Positions 1 through 12,005 are shown, counted from the stretch's first letter. The stretch: DNA of 64,000 bases from Capsaspora owczarzaki ATCC 30864 (GCF_000151315.2 NW_011887306.1:3357-67356); one strand, 5' to 3'. Notes: generated by a model from the sequence alone, not told the origin. Translations and numbers: made by a program.

Positions 1-1057
1 CTACCACCCTTGAGGCCGAGAACCAAAGGTCCGCTTCGAGCTGGCTGCCAAAGATCAGGAGCTCGCTGCCAAAGATCAGGGGCTGCAACAACTGCGCTCC
101 GATCTCGCTGCCAAGGATCTTGAACTGAAGTCAGCACTTGATCGGATTGACGTGCTGGAGCGCAACCAACCAGGTGTTGGCTCGGCAGCGAGCTCTGACG
201 GACCCATCCCGCGAGTTTCTCTCGCAACGCTTGTCACAGCCACAAACAATTTTGCCGCTGATGCTCTGCTCGGCGAAGGAGCGTTTGGTCGTGTGTACGG
301 CGCCAGTTTGCCTGGCCCTCGCGTTGCCATCAAGAAGTTGTCTGCCGAATCCAAGCAAGGCTCTGCCGAATTCAAGTCGGAACTGCACTCGTTGGCGAAA
401 TTCCGTCACCCGAATGTTGTTGCTATTCTGTCGTATGCGGAAGACGGTGCCGAGCGATGCCTGGTCTATGAGTTCATGCCCAATGGCTCTGTTCGCGATC
501 GCTTGAATCGCAAAAACAACACTCCTGCACTGACCTGGTCCCAGCGTCATCGCATTGCGGCTGATGTTGCCCGTGGCATGCACTACATCCAGGGAGCCTT
601 CTCTGACAAGCTACTGTTTCACTTCGACCTGAATACCGACAACGTGCTGCTGGACGCGCATTTCAAAGCGAAAGTGTCTGATTTTGGTCTCTTCCGCGCC
701 CAACACCTCGATGCGAAGAGCTACATTTGCACCCAGCTCGCGCAAGGCGCAGCTCCTTACATGTGTCCGGAGTTCTTTGAGGAAGGCCGCATGACCAACA
801 AGACGGCTGTCTACGCGTTTGGCATGATTCTGCTGGAACTGCTGACTGCAGAAAAACCCAGCACCAAGCTGAAGTCAAAGGCGCGCAAAGCGGTGAAAAA
901 CCAAGCCATCGCTGGCATGCTGGACTCAACACTCAGGCCAACCGAAGCTGAACGCCAGGACATGACTGAAATGGGCTCTCTTGCATTTGACTGTCTTGAT
1001 GAGGCTGCTGATGAACGTCCGTTCTTTGGTAGCATCCTCACTTTGTTGGATTCTTGA
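1..1057 (+). CDS. TKL-family protein kinase, 3' part (5' end outside window)
   Basis: Carboxy-terminal part of a serine/threonine-type kinase of the TKL (IRAK/receptor-like) group. A coiled-coil stretch (bases about 29-170, with the heptad ELAAKDQ twice) precedes the kinase domain. Visible motifs are the glycine loop GEGAFGRVYG, VAIKK, the alpha-C helix region, HFDLNTDN in the catalytic loop, DFG, and YMCPEFF in place of an APE motif. The catalytic-loop lysine (HxDLK) is asparagine here, whereas the related kinase at 61.2-62.4 kb has HLDLKTDN, so activity may be reduced. The reading frame changes by one base near 25-30: the preceding frame reads TTLEAENQ and matches AENQRVR in the 61 kb paralogue, then continues one frame over as VRFELAAKD. 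The stop is the TGA at 1055-1057. An LRR ectodomain may lie upstream, as in the paralogue, but cannot be seen. Kinase assignment is firm; substrate unknown. Confidence 0.8.
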
Positions 1058-2046
1058 TGACTCGCGGGATGTGTTGTATTCGTGTTTCAATCTGTAGCGG
1101 GTAAATTCGCTTCGTCGAAGAGCTGTGTGGAAATTACTTGCCGCGCACGTACAACGTGCTCTTTCGGCGAATTTTACAGTCCCAGCTGCTTCCTGCCTTG
1201 GTTGTTTCCGTTTGAGATGTACTGTACTGTTGTTTGATTCTTGCCCAAAAGGATCCCGCGGTGTGTGTGTGTGTGTGTGAAAAAGGCTGTGAAAAGAGAA
1301 TGTGCTTCGAAAATTCACCTCGGTTTTTCGGATCGAAACCCCGTTGTACCGCTTGTTTTCTGGTATCTGAGCAATGATAAATATGATTTTGAATCCGGAC
1401 AACCTCAACGAGACGTATTGGCTCGTTCTAGGTCCGTGCTCGGCGTTCATGGTCAGTCGAAAAGTGGACGTGAGTTGGCGTTTTGTGTCCCGGCGGACCA
1501 GCTACCAATCACATCTCAAAGCAAGCAAAGCCAGTATGAGAAAGCATGATTGAAGCTTCATTTATGTCTGAAGGAGATGTGTTTAACAGTCAGAGCAAAG
1601 AGCCAATTCAAAACTCGATGCAATATTCAGCAGTGGCGAAATTCCGCTCATCATTTTCCTCAAGTAACAAAGTTTGACCGCCAGGAGTGGTCTTGGTCCT
1701 CAAACTGTACAATCGCACGAGAAAGTTTACCGTCCTGAATGAGGTCTGCTTTGATCCAATTTCCTCGATGCCACGCTGCATCCAAGACGTCATTGACGAG
1801 AATGGTGGCTGTTCTGAATACTAAAGTGGAGCTGGCTTGATTTGGTTGATTCTTTGCGTGACTCGAGTTGAATTTTTGGGTTTTTTGTGCACACAGTACA
1901 AATTGACAATGTCAACAGCATTCCACATTCATGTTGTTTGACTGTTGAACAAGCATCTCTCTAGTCACGCTTTTTCACGTTTTACGAGGGCGGCAGAAGT
2001 GTGGTGAGCGATAATGACATGCAATCTTGCAGCGCAAGGAACGTTT
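1058..2046. other. Intergenic region, no gene recognised
   Basis: The gap lies between the left-edge kinase (+) and the convergent Crinkler-like gene (-), so it should hold two 3' ends. It contains a short GT run near 1261-1278 and only short open frames without recognisable domains. Confidence 0.5.
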
Positions 2047-4574
2047 TCAAGGAACTGTCATCTGGAAGCCTTGAGCGAATTGCTCCAGGTCGCCGCGGTG
2101 CATCACCCACGAAAGCGGTGGCGGATTTGCAATCGTCACTCGAGACGTCAACATGACTCCGACAAGAATCACAGTGTCTTCTTCCATGACATACTTTCGG
2201 GCGAGTTCCTTCCGAGCATTCGTTTCCAGCCGCTCAATCTCGTCTTGGGTGGTGAGACGAGACTTGTGATGCTTTACTTGCAGTCCAATGACTGCCGGAC
2301 GCACTTTGCCGCTCGTCTGCAATCACATTTTGCCAACAACAACCGTGAGTAAAGATCCAAACCACAAAAGGGCGGTAGGGTTTGGCAACTTACTTTCTCG
2401 ACGACTTGAGCATGCATGTAACAGTCAATAGCCGGTTCAAAGTGAGTCGCGAGTGTACATTCAGCATTGTCGAGCTTTATCATGCACTTCACGTCTTTTC
2501 TCCAATCGCTCAGTGTCAATCGCAGTTGGAGATCCTCGCATCCCGCACCAAACTTAACGCCAGGTAGCACCCGACTCAGTGGTACATCAATGTGAGCCGG
2601 CAGCTGTGGTGCACCAGTCTGGTCTGATGCGTCAAGCTGTTTTGAAGCGTCAAGCTGCTTCGAAGCGTCAGCATGATCCAGCAGTGCTTTGGCGACAAGT
2701 ACAGTCAATCGCAAGTTGAAAAGGATGCCCACAGTATGCTCCCACTCAACTGCAGGAAGATAACGCTGCGTGAAATGATGCTCCATCTTGCGCTGAAGGT
2801 CGGCGACATGGCCGTAGGCCGAGCGCACAGTTTGTGCGAGCGTGTCACGTCTTAGTGGGGCGTCACCCGAACGTAGATCTGCAAACACTCAACGAGCACG
2901 TCAACTTGTCGTTTCTCAGGTCACAAAAGCAATTCCAGAAATCCTCACCAAGTTTCGACTCGCTGGGCAAATTGAACTGCAACGACCCTCTGCTGTCTTT
3001 CTCGCACGCTGTTGTTTGTCATCAATAAGGCGGAAGGAGTCAACACAACAATCAGTCAAGTCCAGCATCTTGAAGTGTGACAACCAGCCAACTGACCGAC
3101 GAAAGCACATCCTGTGTTAATCCAAGAGCGAGTTCGGGCGTCCAGACTTGAAGGGTTGATCGAGAACGCGTCGAACGCACAGAAGTGCACGAGCTCGATA
3201 AACTTGCGGGCATTCAGACAGAGTTTAGCCGCCGCGCCGCTTGCCATCACACCAAGAACCTTCTCAATGTGGCATGGTATGCCACCGGAAGGATGCAACT
3301 GGCTCTCGAGGTTTGCATCCACGCGCTTGGGTTCAGGCACCTCCTCCTCATCCACGTTGTATTTGCTTGAAGCAGAGGTTTGAGAGTGGAGCGACTCAAA
3401 CAGGCCAGTGGTGAGGTCGTCGGACAAAGTGCCAGCGTAAAGCACAAAGAGTCGCGCTGCGGGGCGCTTAACGGCAGCCTTGAGTGACGCGAGAGTCTTG
3501 TCCAGCAGCCGACGTTGACGTTGAGCGTTGTGCCAGCTCGAACAGCCAAGCAACTGTTGAATTCCGTCAACAGCGATGGCAAGCCACGGCAGTTGATCAT
3601 GACTCGTGGGCTGCTGACTGTCGTTACGAGCCGAGTACTCAAACTCTTGGATGAACTGGAGCGTAGCAGCGACCTGGAAGCTGCCAGTTTGTTCAAAGTT
3701 GTCCTGAAAAAACCTCGGGGGAATTTCAAAGTAGGCAGCCAGCAGGCGAGTCGACAGAGCGTGCTCCGGATTGGCTTGCTTGAGAACTGTCCAGTCGTTT
3801 GCAGAGTCGAAACCGGAAGGACCGTCGAAAGAGACGGATAAGCACAACGGATCGTTTTCTCTGTTACGATGAGCTGCCGGGGCAATTTGATGCACAAACG
3901 CGTCACACAGACACGAGTTCCCTGTACCAGGGATTGTGGCAGCAAGAAACGACCGATGTTCAAGTGGATCGGTGTCGTTTGCGATCGTCTTTTTCATCCG
4001 TTTCAGCAGCAGCGCCTCGATGGAGGAGGAGGTTCTCTCCAGTCGTGTGTAGCTGTCCTGCAGAGCAACACCATGAGACAAACTTCACAATTCGGTCATT
4101 GAGCTCGACTAGAAACGTACTTGCTTTCGCTCCAATGTGATCAGGCCGCGGAGCGAATCGCGGATCATGGCTGGCGTGCTTTTCAGCTCTCCTGTTGTTC
4201 CAGCATGCGTTCATGAGCGCGCACACATTGAGTCGAAACAGCTCGCACCAATCTCGTCAAACGGCGCTTACGGAATGGCGCTTGAAGAAGTGGGTGTTGT
4301 AAATCACGGTACTGCTGTAGTTCCTCAGTTGTGAGGTGAGCAGGGACCTGTGTACAATGCATGCAATTGTCAGTCTGAGGAGCAAACCACCAATCCATCT
4401 CAGAAACCAAGCGTCTTTGAGCACTGACTTGCACTGGCGCAGCCTGGCTGCTGTTGGTTGCTAGACCAGCACCCTGCTTGAGCGCACATCGTCAGCTTCA
4501 CCCGTCACAACAGAAACTGCACATTTCCCACTCACAGAGCTGGTTTTGAGAGTGGAGGCGTTTTTTGTCGGCAT
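2047..4574 (-). CDS. Crinkler/RHS-like P-loop NTPase with C-terminal PD-(D/E)XK-like nuclease domain
   Basis: Seven exons whose phases all close: 4574-4536, 4473-4272, 4191-4121, 4057-3097, 3008-2949, 2878-2394, 2316-2047, giving about 695 aa. All six introns are GT...AG and about 60-90 nt long. The middle exon holds a P-loop-like motif (ATIPGTGNS, diverged from the usual Walker A) and a Walker B-like strand (LPWLAIAVDG). The last two exons hold FEPAIDCYMHAQ followed by VIGLQVKHHK, matching the D...(E/Q)xK core of the restriction-endonuclease-like domain at the C terminus of Crinkler and trypanosomatid RHS proteins. In those families the NTPase and nuclease occur together, and roles in host interaction or genome conflict have been proposed; the role here is unknown. 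The start MPTKNAST was chosen because its donor joins in phase; an upstream ATG at 4704 is an alternative. Family assignment is from motif pattern only. Confidence 0.55.
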
Positions 4575-5378
4575 TTTCGCTCCGGCCTTCGCTTGCCCTT
4601 GCATCAAACCCGACAGGGAACGCTGAGTAGTTGGCACTGGACTCCGCTGCTGGGAAGCGCCGTGGGATGCGTTGGCAGTAACATGCCCAGTCTGCTAAAG
4701 CCATTTTGCATCGTTAGAATTCAAAGTTCAAGGCAAGAAATTCAACATTGGTCGTGGTCACCCGCTGTCGAAGGATGACACAGCTGCGGCGGTGACTCGC
4801 AGATGGACAGTCATTTCTCGCATTGAAGCAGAGGGTGAGCGAACGTGGGGATTGTGAAAGGGCGAAAGGTTGGCACCTAGCAAAGCATGAACGGAAAAGG
4901 GCCGCCGAGACACAAACCTGCTCGCGCCAAAAGTGTTCTCCGCAAAGCTCAACGCAAAAAGTCTCGCCCTCAAGAGTGCTTTTGTGTAGACAAACACACG
5001 TACAAGGACGGTGAGGCCGGTGGCAATGGCGCCGCGTCGGGCGAATGCCGAGAACGAGCGAGTGGCGGCAGTATTGGGCTTCATCAGGTGTCGAGCCGCC
5101 AAGACACCCGCTAAAGGTCGCAGGCAACTCAGCATTCTCGGAAGAAACAAAAAAACAAAAGACTAAAGCTGCAACGAAACGGGCAAGCGATGAGAGTTTT
5201 AGTTTCAGTCGCGTTTCTTTCCTTGTTTTTTTTTTTCTTCTTCTTCTTCTTCTGCTTCTTCTTCTGCTTCTTTCTTCTTCTTCTTCTTCTATTTCACCGT
5301 CACGCTCTTTTCCATTCATCAACAGCAACCACAACAACAACAACAACAACAATTCTAATGGGCATATAGGTTAAGGAA
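4575..5378. promoter_or_regulatory. Divergent promoter region with CTT and CAA runs
   Basis: This 0.8 kb separates the Crinkler-like gene (-) from SERINC (+) and must carry both promoters. A pyrimidine tract of CTT triplets (about 5230-5290) and a short CAA run (about 5328-5351) lie just upstream of the SERINC start. No TATA box or known operator can be assigned. Confidence 0.4.
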
Positions 5379-5800
5379 ATGATTGGTATTTGCAGTGCTA
5401 GCAACCTCGCTTGCTGCGTTGGTCGCGCTGCTTGCTCGCTGTGTTGCCGAGTGCGCTGCTGCCCGGCCAAGTCGAATGCGTCGACCGTCACCCGCCTCGT
5501 CTACGCCTTCATCCTCCTCATCGGCTCCATCGTGTCGTGGGTCATGCTATCCGACTGGGCCAGCAACGAGCTCGCCAAGGTGAGTTTTCATCTCGGTGTG
5601 TGGGGTGGCTCGCCGTGAGGGGCGGTGCGCTTCTCTCTCTCTCTCTCCCTCCCTCTCTCTCTCTCATACACACACTTTCCCTCTCTCTGATGATGAGTGG
5701 TCCTCTCTTTCCGTCCAGGTGGGGAAGGGGCCGCTGGTCGACTGGCGGAAGTGGAAGGGCACGGTGACGAGCCACAACGCTTGGTCATCACCTTCCATTC

Positions 5801-5861
<61 letters not shown>

Positions 5862-7625
5862 CTCTCATCTCCCTCCCTCCCTTGGTCCCTTGGCCTCAAT
5901 CTCACGCCTCGCTCACACGCATGCAACATTTCTTGTACACCGTTCTGCACCTTTTTGTCTGCAGGTCCCCGCGCTGGTCGATAGCTTTGTCCGCGCGCAC
6001 TGCCTCACGGACGGCGGCTGCTCGCTCCACTCTATGGCCGGCGTCATGGGCGTCTACCGCGTCTTCTTCGTCCTCGCCCTCTTCTTTGCGCTGCTCGCCG
6101 TCCTCACCTTCCGCGTCCGCTCCTCCAAAGACCCCCGCGCAGGCATTCAAAATGGGTAAAACAGCAAAAAAACTAGCAAAAAAACTAGCAAAAAAAAAAA
6201 AAAAGCTCAGAAAATTCTTATGCTGTGCGACCAATTTTACTAATGCTGCACTTGTTTCTCACCTTCCTCCCTCACTTTCCTCAGATGGTGGCTGCCGAAG
6301 ACGCTCTTCATTGTCGGATTGCTCGTTGGATCGTTCTTTATGCCGAACAGCGTCTTCTTTGACTGGGGCTACCTCGGACTCGTCGGCGCGTTCTTGTTCA
6401 TTCTCGTGCAACTCGTCTTGCTCGTCGACTTTGCCCACGAGTGGTGCGACAAGTGGGTGGCCAAGTGGGAGGAAACGGAAAGCAAAATCTACCAAGTCGG
6501 CCTCCTCGGCTCGACCGCTTTGCTCTACGCTCTGACCATTGTGTTGACCGTGCTCCTGTTCGTCTATTTTGCTGCTGGAAGCGACTGCCGTTTGAACAAG
6601 TTCTTTGTCGGCTTCAACCTTGCCCTCTGTATTGTCTTGTCCGTGATCTCGGTTCTTCCCGCTGTTCAGCAGGCCAATCCACGGTGCGTCCGATGTTGAG
6701 TTTGATTCCTGTGTGGCATCAGCCTGTTGCTTTGAACCTAAAGCGGTATTTCCCTTTTGCGTGGTTGTTGTTTGCAGCACGGTACTCATGTTTTATTTCG
6801 TTTGTTTTGTTTTGTTTGTTTGTTTGTTTGTTTTGTTTTGTTTGTTGTTGGTGTTTGTTGTTGTTGTTGGGGGGTTTTTTTGCTTTGCTTTTTCTCTTGC
6901 TCTGTCGCTGGCCGCCACGCAGATCTGGATTACTGCAGGCTTCTGTCGTCTCGATCTACATGACGTACCTCACTTGGTCGGGCAGTCTCCAACGAGCCCG
7001 ACTCGGCCTGCGCCTCGGGCGCTTCGAGCGGCGTGTCGAGCAGCACATCCATTGTGCTGGGCGCAATCTTCACCTTCATCACAGTCATCTACTCGTCGGT
7101 TCGCTCTGCCACGCAAGTGAGCGCTAGCTCCGATACTGACGAAAATGAGGTAGGTTGTTTCTTGCTTCGTCTTGCTGCAAGAAAAGCAATCGCGGGGGGG
7201 GGGGGCTGTCTGTACCTTTGTCTTATTAACCGTTCTTTTTCTATTGCGTGTAGGTGGCTCTGCTCGACTCGGATGCTCTCATTACCAACAATGGTCGTGG
7301 CCACGACGACAGCGACGCTGATGACGATGGCGAATCTGGCGGCCACCACGAGACAATCGACAACGAGCAGAAGGGGTGCGAGTACAATTACTCCATGTTC
7401 AACCTCATCTTTTGCCTCGCATCCCTGTATCTGATGGAGGTCATTACCAATTGGGCGTCCGTCAACAATGGCAGCGAGATTACGATCGACATTGGCCACT
7501 CCTGGACGGCTGTGTGGGTCAAGATGGCGTCTACCTGGACCGCCGCGCTCATCTATCTCTGGACACTTGTGGCTCCGCTTGTTCTGACCAACCGCGATTT
7601 TGGTCTCAGCTCGCCCACGTACTAA
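5379..7625 (+). CDS. SERINC: SERINC/TMS1 family multipass membrane protein
   Basis: Five exons: 5379-5579, 5965-6155, 6285-6683, 6923-7149, 7254-7625. The start MIGICSASNLACCVGRAACS matches the family signature near the N terminus. Later exons give the expected series of about ten hydrophobic segments, the conserved SGLLQASVVSIY and YLTWS segments, and a C-terminal WVKMASTW-type helix, for about 462 aa. SERINC proteins are ER/plasma-membrane proteins linked to serine-lipid incorporation and lipid scrambling. Exon 4 holds one extra G in the run at about 6979-6982 (TGGTCGGGCAGTC): reading continues correctly (AVSNEPDSACASGAS) only one frame over, so this is a one-base insertion or sequencing error. 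Intron 1 carries a long CT tract. Identity is clear. Confidence 0.93.
5804..5860. repeat. (CT)n microsatellite in SERINC intron 1
   Basis: An almost perfect CT dinucleotide run of about 56 bases. It sits inside the first intron, upstream of the acceptor at 5963-5964. Confidence 0.95.
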
Positions 7626-8020
7626 GGGCGCACGCCTTCCGGGATGAAACGCAGCACTTCAGCCGCGCACCTTTTTTTTTTTCTTTTTTGCAACGGTCCT
7701 TCCGCTTGCTGTGAATATTATTTTGGTTGTTGTTGTTGTTGTTGTTGTTTTGTGGCTGCAGCTCATCTCCTGTTGCCATTTTGTCAATGCATGCATGACG
7801 TTCGGTTTTCCGTCTTGTACTGTGTGGCTTCTATTTTTCCCTTCTCAACCCGCTCCTTCTCTTGCTCGCAGGTTGTCGTTTTTCAATACCCATATTTCCC
7901 CCCCCCCCCCGGCATCCCCCAGTTTCATCGTCCTTTTGCGAAAGTTGTTGTTTGTTTGCGCGACTGAATCACAAAAATGCTCCGCAATCCTTTTTTTTCA
8001 TAGGCTTTTTGCATTGAGTT
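7626..8020. other. Intergenic, SERINC 3' end to aspartokinase/DAPDC start
   Basis: T-rich tracts, a TTG/GTT run (about 7722-7750) and a C run (about 7900-7910). It presumably holds the SERINC 3' UTR and the promoter of the next gene; no conserved site is recognised. Confidence 0.4.
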
Positions 8021-8554
8021 TTGAATGCGACGATGAGTGCTGCCGTGACCGTGACTTCTGCTGCTGCTTCTGCCTCAACATCTTCTGCTGCTGCTGCTGC
8101 CAATGCTCATCAGTGGTCGTCCGTCGTGCTCCTTGCCAAGCCAGACCGCGGCTGGTCGCAGGCTCAGTGGGGCGCCTTTGCCACGCGCGTCCACTCGCTC
8201 ACCTCGCTGACCGCGCTCACCTCGCCCGCCGGACGCGCAGTCCCGGCCGCCACTCACAACGCTGGCTCGCTTGCTTCTGGCGAGTCAGTCGCCGCCGCCG
8301 CCCTCGTCGTCGTGCAATTGGACGCCAGTCTGCTCGCCAACGTCCACGCGGTCGTCCAGTCCGCCACCACACTCAGCCCCAGGCCAGCCCTGCCAACTGT
8401 GAATGCTAATGCCAGCACGAGTACCAGTACCGCTGCTGCTACGGCTTCCGTCCCCAAGCAGGGGTCTGGCGGTGACTTGGACGCTCACCTTGCCGCTCTC
8501 CAAGCTGCACTCTGCGCTCTGATGCCGACCAGCGCAACCCCAAGCTCAACCCCA

Positions 8555-8607
<53 letters not shown>

Positions 8608-11284
8608 CCAGGACGAGCTGGACGCCATTGCACGCATCGCTCAAGGCGCGAGGCTGCTGGGCGACCTCCCAATCTCAACCCAGGCCGCCGTGTTTGACGG
8701 GATTGTGCGCCAGGCAGCCATCGCAGCCAGCAAGGCAGTCGCTGCGCATCTCAAGCAGTCACAGCCCCAGGGCGCGCAGTCGGCTCGATGCTACGCGCCA
8801 GGCGAACTTGTCGGCTCGCTGCCCAAGACCCCAGCCGGCCACCCGACGATCGCCGTTTCGCGCGCCGTTACCGATGCCATTCTGTTGTCCACAGTCACAG
8901 CCACACACACATCTGCAGCAGGAACTGCCAGCGGCATCCACATCTTCCCGCTCATCCACGCGACATCTGCCTACCAATCAAGCGCCTTGACAGCCGCCAC
9001 AGACCTGCACGTCCTCTCTGGCGACGATCTGGCATGCTACCTGGCGGCGTGTCTGTGCAACAACAAACGCGTCGAGCTGTGGGGCGACCACGACGGCTTG
9101 TTTACCGTTTCCCAGCCTGCGCTCTTGCCCGCTGCGCGGTTGCTGCGCTTTGTCGAGTATTCCGAGGCGAAGGAAATCTGCACGGCGCAACAGTACGTGT
9201 GCAGCCCGGCCTGCATTGATCTGCTCATGGTCCACAACGTGCCCCTTTACATTTTCAACATTGCGTCCGTGCTCGAGTCGGCCAAACCGCTTGCCGCGTT
9301 GCCCGGTACGATTGTCGGCCAGGCGTCGTCGCACGCCCATCCCCGACTTCTCGACCCAAATCACGTCGAAGCGGCCATTCCGTCGTCATCATCGCCAACA
9401 TCGCGAGGCAGCACCAGCTCCTTGGATTTGGTCATGAGCCAGCACGCGTCAAGGAGCGCGTCGATTGTCAAGACTGTTTCCGTCCAGCACAACATTACTC
9501 TGATTTCGATGGAGACCATCGACATGTGGCGCGCCGCTGGCTTTCTCTCGCGCATCTTTGCTTGCTTTGAACGATGCGGCATCAGCATTGACTTGATTTC
9601 CACCTCGGAAACCAACGTGACTGTTTCGCTGGAGCCGGTGGCGGACGTTGAATCGACGCGCGTGGCCAACGTCATGCGCGAGCTCAGCCGCCACTGCACC
9701 GTCACCTCCATCTCGCCTTGCGCCATGTTCACTCTGGTGGGCCACAACGTAGGCAACAGTCTGCAACGGCTGGGTCTGGCTGCGCTCCAAGGCCGCAAAG
9801 TCCACGTCATTTCCAAGTCGGCCAACGACGTCAACCTGTCCTTTGTCGTCGACGAGCTGGATTGCGAGACCATCGAGACTGCCTTGTTTGAGCACCTGAT
9901 TCTGGCTGAAGTGAATGCCAGCGCGGCTGGGTTCATGTTTGGTCCTTCCTACTCTGAATTGCGGGCTGTCAACGGCGATTTGGCCAAGGCCCTATGTCCC
10001 GAGGATGCCGCCGACTCGCACAGCGCCGAGACAACACTCGCAACGCTCGCCTCCAAGGATGCTGCCTCCAAAGACTCGGGCAAGCTGGCCCATCCTGCCC
10101 AGCCGCAATGGTGGATGAATTGCATTCCAGAGCTCATTTCAGTCACTCCCCCCAGCGAGCCTCTTTACGTTTATGCAGAATCTGCCATCCGACGATCGGC
10201 GTCAGAGCTGTCGCAGCTCACTGCTCTCTCGCGCCTGTTCTACGCCATGAAGGCCAACAGCAACCGCCAGGTGCTTGACCTTGTGGCGTCGCTGGGCCTG
10301 GGCCTCGAGTGCGTTTCGCTCGGCGAAGTCGAGCTGGCACGCGAGGTTTTGAGCTCGCTCGGCCCCGCTGCCGCCGCCAATGGCACGGCGGCCCCCATCT
10401 TCTTTACGCCCAACTTTGTCCAACGCAGCGAGTACGAGGGTGCTCTGGCCTTTTCGAACGTGCTCGTCAACGTGGACAGCATGTACCCGCTCCGTCAGTG
10501 GACGTCGACCTTTGCTGGCCAGTCCATCATGCTGCGCATTGATCCGGGCGTGGGTGCCGGTCACCACGACCACGTCAAGACTGGAGGCGCGGCATCCAAG
10601 TTTGGCATTTCCTCGGCCGATCTGGCAGAGTGCGCCGCACTGTGCGCCGAGCACCGCATCAACGTCGTCGGTCTCCACGCGCATGCTGGCAGCGGCATTC
10701 TCGATCCCCACCAGTGGGTGCTGCATGCCGAGCTGCTGGCGTCGCACGCCATGCGCCACTTCCCGCGAGCCACCATCCTCAATCTGGGAGGCGGCGTCGG
10801 CGTCAATCCGCAGTGCCCTCAATCGGACGCATTCAACTTTGCGCAGCTCAACTCGCTACTGACGGCCTTCTCGGAAAAGCATCCCCAGTTCAAGCTGTGG
10901 ATGGAGCCTGGTCGCTTTGTCGTCGCTCCGTCGGGCGTTCTGCTCGCGCGCGTGTCGCAGGTCAAGAGCAAGTCTGGCGTCACGTTTGTCGGATTGAACG
11001 CAGGAATGCACAACTTGATCCGTCCCGCGCTCTACTCTGCCTACCACGGCATTCACAACATTTCTCGCTTTGGCATGGACGGCGATCGCGACACAATGTC
11101 GTGCGTGGTGGTCGGCCCCATCTGCGAGAGCGGCGATGTTCTTGGCCGCGACCGCGTCTTGCCTGCCTCCACCAGCGAGGACGACGTGATTTTGATTGAG
11201 TGCGTTGGTGCCTACGGTCGCAGCATGGCCAGCACGTACAACTTGCGGCCTGTGGCCTCCGAGATTTTGGCGCGCATGTTCTAG
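8021..11284 (+). CDS. Aspartokinase-like / ACT / diaminopimelate decarboxylase fusion
   Basis: A single open frame of 1087 aa without introns. Residues about 270-470 resemble the C-terminal half of the aspartokinase catalytic domain (RVELWGDHDGLFT, EYSEAKEI, NVPLYIFN). Residues about 480-650 hold two ACT-type regulatory domains (VSVQHNITLISM; FTLVGHNVG). Residues about 710-1087 are a full diaminopimelate decarboxylase: the PLP-lysine motif FYAMKANSN, VKTGGAASKFGI, LHAHAGSGI, NLGGGVGVNP, EPGRFVV, CESGDVL and GAYGRSMASTYN. DAP decarboxylase makes lysine from meso-DAP. The domain order matches the bifunctional LysAC proteins of some gammaproteobacteria (Xanthomonas, Xylella). The aspartokinase N-terminal KFGGTS motif and GRGGSD loop are not present, so the kinase half is probably inactive. 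A CAG run encodes polyserine near residues 178-196. Bacterial origin is inferred from architecture and lack of introns. Confidence 0.9.
8556..8604 (+). repeat. CAG/AGC triplet run encoding polyserine
   Basis: About 16 in-frame AGC triplets within the fusion gene, between the diverged N-terminal region and the aspartokinase-like segment. It probably encodes a flexible linker. Confidence 0.9.
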
Positions 11285-12005
11285 ACGAGTAGAGTTTGTG
11301 TGAATGCGTTTTCATCGATTGAGTGTTTCTTGTTGGATGCTAATAGTTGAATTGATTGTGCGTTTTGAATGCTGTTTTGTTTTTTTTTCGGCAACGTGGA
11401 TTAGAAAGTTGTCCTCAAAAGCGCAAAAGCAAAACACAAAAACACGACAAAAATGCGCAAAAACGTGAGGCCCAAATTTGTCTCGATGGCTTTATTCGGG
11501 TGCCTGCGTTTTTTATTGCCCCGCCTCTCCATCATCATCACCATCACCATAAACGGGCATTCGGCGAAAGAAGGGGGAGGGAGGTGGCAAAGTTGTGCGG
11601 TTTGCGTTCTCGGCATTGAGCAAGCATTGAGCAAGGCAGCGGCAGCTCAATCGCCGATATTGCATTGACCTTACGGAACTCCGTCCCTTCTCTCTCGCGC
11701 AAATGCGTCCCCCTCCGACCCTCTCCCAGCGCCAAGAGTAGACAAGGTTGATTTTGCCATCGACTACCATCGACTCACAGCGTGAAGACGAAGGACTCGA
11801 GATTCCCAAAAGCAAAAAGCAACATTCACTCATTCAACGGTAGTCCTTTTTTTTTTTTTCTTTCCTTTTTCTCCATTCATTCTTCTTCGTCTTCTTCATA
11901 CGCTCCCTTCCAACTTCTTCTTCTTTTTCTTCTTCTTCTTCTTCTCATCTTCGTCTCACTCTCGTTGCTTGTTGTTTTTTTCCGAATCAAAGCGCGCCCG
12001 TCGTC
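11285..12005. other. Intergenic region upstream of the receptor tyrosine kinase
   Basis: Contains A-rich stretches, an ATC/ACC microsatellite near 11530-11552 and a long TTC pyrimidine tract at about 11848-11946. The pyrimidine tract just before the RTK start may be part of its promoter or 5' UTR. No gene is supported. Confidence 0.4.

Noticed and set aside
2047-2888. Two separate small minus-strand genes
   Set aside because: The two open frames join in phase through a GT...AG intron (2317-2393) and form the C terminus of one gene.
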